The notes under the pieces are model-generated. The model was given only the letters and a program-made list of their open reading frames with translations, was not told the origin of the DNA and ran no database searches. From assembly GCA_022760435.1 (NCBI GenBank), contig JALEFY010000027.1, positions 1 to 58,658 of the forward strand: a DNA stretch of 58,658 nucleotides, written 5' to 3'. This DNA is from Neomegalonema sp. (GTDB taxonomy: Bacteria; Pseudomonadota; Alphaproteobacteria; Rhodobacterales; Rhodobacteraceae). Below, in pieces: positions 54,636 through 58,658 of this stretch; position 1 is the first letter of the stretch; every line of letters starts with the position of its first letter. Made by a program: the position numbers and the translations under genes.

Positions 54636-55784
54636 TCAGTAGCGCACCGACAGGCTCACCGCCCCGAAATATTGCGCCTCCGCCTGACCATCGAATTCCG
54701 GCGTGCGCAGCACCCCGGTATAGCCGAGCTGCACGCCCTGAAACTGCATCACCGCGCCAAACTGGGCATCGCCGACAAAGATCTTCTTGTCGACGCTCCG
54801 ACTGTCGCGGAACGTGTTGCCATCGAGGAAGATATTGCGCGCCACCGCCCGCCCCTCGAGCCCGCCAAACAGGTACCAACTGAAATCGCCCTGCGGATCG
54901 AAATAACTGACCCCGCCCAGCGACGGGCGGATACGCGGCGGCCCGAAATCCGACTTGAGATCCGAGCCGAGCCGCAGCATCACGCCAACCTTCGCATCCG
55001 TGCGCACATTGCCGAGCGTGAAGCCCCAGCTTGGGGTAGCGTCAAATTGCAGGCCCAGCCACTCGCTTTGCGCGAGGTATTTCTCCTTACGCTCGAAGAT
55101 CACGTTGAAGCCCGGCTCATCGCGCAATTGCGTGTCCCAGCCCAGAACCTCGTAACTGTCGATCACCTCGTGAAAGTTGTTCTGCACCCACTCGCCTTGC
55201 GCAGAGGGGCCGACCATGCCGAGCTGAAAGGCCAGAGTATCGGTCTGCTCGCCGCGATCGACGAAGAGGGAATACTCACCATAGAGCCAGCCGGCGTAAG
55301 GGTGCTCATCCATCGGCGGATCGAGAGAAACGGTGGATTCGGGCGTGTAGATATTATGCCCAAGCGCTGCGCCAAAGCGGATGTCTTCGCTTTCCTCGAG
55401 GCCCAGGATGTAATCAACGATCCTGAAAGCGGTGGAGCTGCGCCGTTGCGGCGGCGAGACATAGGAGAAGCGCACACCATTGGTGTAGTTCTGGTCCGTA
55501 TCGGCGAAATAGTCGTTTTCCCAGACGAACGACCAGACGCCCCGGCGCTTGTCGACTTCATCAGCCTCATCGGCAGCGCTTTGCGCCGACGGATCCGCGA
55601 GGCGCGGCGTCTCATCGACATATCCCGGCGCGAGAGCCGCATTGCTGGGCGCGCTGGTCTCGGCAAGGCTGCCCATGGGAAAAGCGATCAGCGTCGCAGC
55701 GAGAATTACCGCGCGCGTGCCTTCACGAAGCGGACCCTTGTTGCCCCGACGCGCGGCATGAATTTGGCCGGAAATATGCGGCAC
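54636..55784 (-). CDS. LpxR-like lipid A 3'-O-deacylase (DUF2219)
   Basis: A 382-residue outer membrane protein. After a signal peptide (about 20-44, ending GSLA-ET) and an acidic linker, the barrel starts with WENDYFADTDQNYTNGVRFSY, which contains the conserved Asn-Asp and Thr-Asn-Gly of LpxR, then LGHNIYTPE, PYAGWLYGEYSLF, WGFTLGNVRTDAKVGVMLRLG and a C-terminal SVRY. It would remove a 3'-acyloxyacyl chain from lipid A. GTG at 55784 follows GGGAGTTTGGGA and is preferred. Longer frames up to 55895 lack a site. Confidence 0.88.
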   Translation of the reverse strand: MPHISGQIHAARRGNKGPLREGTRAVILAATLIAFPMGSLAETSAPSNAALAPGYVDETPRLADPSAQSAADEADEVDKRRGVWSFVWENDYFADTDQNYTNGVRFSYVSPPQRRSSTAFRIVDYILGLEESEDIRFGAALGHNIYTPESTVSLDPPMDEHPYAGWLYGEYSLFVDRGEQTDTLAFQLGMVGPSAQGEWVQNNFHEVIDSYEVLGWDTQLRDEPGFNVIFERKEKYLAQSEWLGLQFDATPSWGFTLGNVRTDAKVGVMLRLGSDLKSDFGPPRIRPSLGGVSYFDPQGDFSWYLFGGLEGRAVARNIFLDGNTFRDSRSVDKKIFVGDAQFGAVMQFQGVQLGYTGVLRTPEFDGQAEAQYFGAVSLSVRY

Positions 55785-55891
55785 TCCCAAACTCCCAATT
55801 CTCACATCCCCTCGCTCGCCCATAGCAAAGCGCGGGGATGGAGGAAATAGGTCCATGCCCGAAAGCAGGGCGGTCCGGCTCGAAAAGCCGG

Positions 55892-57556
55892 TCACCTGTC
55901 ACTTGTTTCTCGCAATGCAGCAAGAACCGGCGGGATCGCCTCGGGCAGATCCTCGGCGATCAGCCCCGCACCCAGGTGCCGACCGAGCGCCCCATGCAGC
56001 CACACCGCGAGCGCCGCCGAATCAAAGGCGCTGTTGCCCTGAGCGGCGAGCCCGGCGATCAGGCCAGCCAGAACATCGCCGCTGCCCGCGGTTGCCAGAT
56101 GCGGCGCGGCGCGCTCACGCGTTGCGGCATGGATCGCGGCCTCGCCGCCGGGGGCTGCAATCACCGTATCCGGCCCCTTGAGCACGATCACCGCTCCGGC
56201 CCGCTCCGCGGCCTCGAGCGCGATATCGAGCCTGGAAACCGGCGGCCCCAAGAACGGTTCTTCTGAGACCGACGCGGCCCGCAATCGCCTCGCCAGATCC
56301 GGAAACAGCGCCGCAAACTCCCCCAGATGCGGTGTCAGCACAGCGTCGCCGCCGCGCAAGGCATCAAAGAGCGGCGCGGGATCCTCCCCCCAGCAGGTCA
56401 GTGCATCGGCATCGAGAACGACCCGGCGTTGGCGACTTCGATAGGCATCGCTGGCAAGCGCTGCGAGGACCGCCGGGCGCGCGCGCTCGGAACGGGTGCC
56501 CGGATGAAGCTCCGCCCCGCAATCCAGGCCGGGCCCGAGCACCAAAGCGTTGATCCGCGCATCGCAGAGCACTTGCGCGAGACCCGCGGCATCATCTGCC
56601 CGGCGCAGCATGATGGCGGTGAGTTGCGCCGCGCATTCCGCCATCGCCGATTGCGGGGCGAGCAGCGTGACCAGACCAGCGCCGCTGCGCAATGCCGCCC
56701 GCGCCGCAAGCCGCGCAGCACCGCTCGCCCCCAATCCGCCACTGGCTACCAGCACATGCCCGGCGGAAAATTTATGCCCGGCAAGCGCGCGATATCCAAG
56801 CCGATGGGCAAAGGCACTCGGGTCGACCTCAAAGGGCGCATTTGCCGGCAAGCAAGCCTCGGGCTCTGCGCCCGCGCGCGCGATGATCGGGGCGATTTCC
56901 AGCTCTCCGCAAAGGGTGAGACCATCGGCGAGCAAATGCCCGATCCGCTTTTGCTCGAAGCTGACGGTGAGATCGGCTTGAAAGGCCGCGCCCCAGACCC
57001 GGCCCGATCGCGCGCACAGGCCGGAGGGAAGGTCGGCGCTGATCACCGGGAGCGAGCAACGCTGCGCGCAGGCCTGCGCCAACTCGGCGGCAATCCCCGT
57101 CATCGGCCGCGACAGGCCAACGCCAAAAAGCGCGTCAATGACAAACCCCGCCCCATCGAGAAACGCCGCATCCTCTGCCAGCCGCGCTGGCATCGTCTGC
57201 AGCGCGCCGCCAGCATTGCTCCAGGCCCGTCGCGCCTCGGCTGCTGCGCCCTGCTCAGCGCCGCCAAGCGCATAGACAAGCACATCGCGCCCCGATCGTG
57301 CCAGAGCCCGCGCGGCGACATAGCCATCGCCGCCATTCTTGCCCGGCCCGGCAAGGATAACGACCCGCCCGGCATGCTGCCCGAACCGGGCAAGCGCTGC
57401 TGCCGCCAGGGCTTCTCCCGCCGCCGCCATCAGCGCATCGTCAGACGCTCCGCAAGCCATAGCCGCCGCATCCAGCGCGGCGACGCCCGGCTCATCAAGC
57501 AGCGACAGCGAGCGCCGGGCCTTGGCCCAATTGGAGGAGCCGAAATTTTTGCGCAT
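55892..57556 (-). CDS. nnr: NAD(P)H-hydrate epimerase/dehydratase (Nnr)
   Basis: A 554-residue bifunctional enzyme repairing NADHX/NADPHX. The N-terminal epimerase has GPGKNGGDGYVAARAL, and FVIDALFGVGLSRP near 125. The C-terminal ADP-dependent dehydratase has VLTPHLGEFAALFPD, KGPDTVI and ATAGSGDVLAGLIAGLAAQG. ATG at 57556 follows GGGAGCAAAAAACG. In Rhodobacterales it typically stands beside glnB, as here, divergent with a spacer of about 250 bp. Confidence 0.93.
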   Translation of the reverse strand: MRKNFGSSNWAKARRSLSLLDEPGVAALDAAAMACGASDDALMAAAGEALAAAALARFGQHAGRVVILAGPGKNGGDGYVAARALARSGRDVLVYALGGAEQGAAAEARRAWSNAGGALQTMPARLAEDAAFLDGAGFVIDALFGVGLSRPMTGIAAELAQACAQRCSLPVISADLPSGLCARSGRVWGAAFQADLTVSFEQKRIGHLLADGLTLCGELEIAPIIARAGAEPEACLPANAPFEVDPSAFAHRLGYRALAGHKFSAGHVLVASGGLGASGAARLAARAALRSGAGLVTLLAPQSAMAECAAQLTAIMLRRADDAAGLAQVLCDARINALVLGPGLDCGAELHPGTRSERARPAVLAALASDAYRSRQRRVVLDADALTCWGEDPAPLFDALRGGDAVLTPHLGEFAALFPDLARRLRAASVSEEPFLGPPVSRLDIALEAAERAGAVIVLKGPDTVIAAPGGEAAIHAATRERAAPHLATAGSGDVLAGLIAGLAAQGNSAFDSAALAVWLHGALGRHLGAGLIAEDLPEAIPPVLAALRETSDR

Positions 57557-57696
57557 CGTTTTTTGCTCCCAACTGCTCATTCGCTGTGCAAATGCCCAAA
57601 GCAACAGCGATTTCGAGCAACAGGCGAGCACGAAGGCAACGCCTTTTACACATAATTTTCAGCCGCTTAACGCATTCTTTACGATTTCTCCGGCTT

Positions 57697-57711
57697 TGGC
57701 CCGCGCTTTGC
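57697..57711 (+). promoter_or_regulatory. Sigma-54 promoter of glnB
   Basis: TGGCCCGCGCTTTGC matches the -24/-12 consensus TGGCACG-N4-TTGC with one mismatch (C for A) and exact spacing. The expected start is near 57723, about 88 nt before the glnB ATG, leaving room for an NtrC-type activator site upstream. Nitrogen control of glnB by RpoN/NtrC is established in related bacteria. Confidence 0.75.
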
Positions 57712-57714
57712 TAA

Positions 57715-58658
<944 letters not shown>

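Overview
The window is high-GC, gene-dense DNA from an alphaproteobacterium, most likely Rhodobacterales or a close relative. Three things point there: a pcm-tolC-popZ(DUF2497) run, nnr directly upstream of glnB, and a trgB-like NUDIX gene close to a ChrR-like cupin gene and cysK. No transposase, integrase, phage module, CRISPR array or rRNA was seen. One tRNA gene (Leu, anticodon TAG) is present. All family names are read from motifs and gene order, since no database search was possible.

Layout. 1-342: no gene, two inverted repeats. 343-924: DUF924 protein. 1073-13070: signalling/secretion cluster. On the minus strand, in transcription order, it holds a DUF3307 membrane protein, a CHASE2 adenylate cyclase, a type I secretion ABC exporter, its HlyD adaptor, and a cyclic-nucleotide-binding/EAL protein broken by a one-base frameshift. 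Divergent from these is a 1511-residue FecR-repeat-cadherin-LamG surface protein. 13140-17755: trgB-like gene, lone ChrR-like cupin, DUF6134 protein, SDR and cysK. 17760-23125: MscS-like channel, an unknown protein, hemolysin III family protein, VOC ring-cleaving dioxygenase. 23225-26105: lutABC. 26311-32974: rplY, pth, gatB divergent from gatC, a small secreted protein, and a gatA whose product carries a degenerate haloacid-dehalogenase-like domain plus a Lys/Ser/Ala linker at its N-terminus. 33166-40753: small membrane protein, tadA, rluB-type gene overlapping an unknown gene tail-to-tail, AmiD-like amidase, pcm, tolC, popZ. 40889-44334: Rieske oxygenase, coiled-coil protein, rplT and rpmI. 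44736-48329: a PL10 pectate-lyase-like RTX protein. 48429-52808: form II CO-dehydrogenase-like coxGSLM. 52944-57556: TfoX-N protein, beta-barrel protein, tRNA-Leu, LpxR-like protein, nnr. 57697-58658: sigma-54-type promoter, glnB, and an overlapping repeat-protein gene that runs off the window.

How the parts may work together. The cyclase-exporter-EAL operon next to a giant FecR/LamG protein looks like a cAMP/c-di-GMP-linked surface-protein secretion module. The tolC gene at 37875 and the RTX lyase at 44736 could supply the outer-membrane channel and a second cargo. The strongest single novelty is the pseudo-HAD-GatA fusion. The open-ended repeat protein coupled to glnB is the second.
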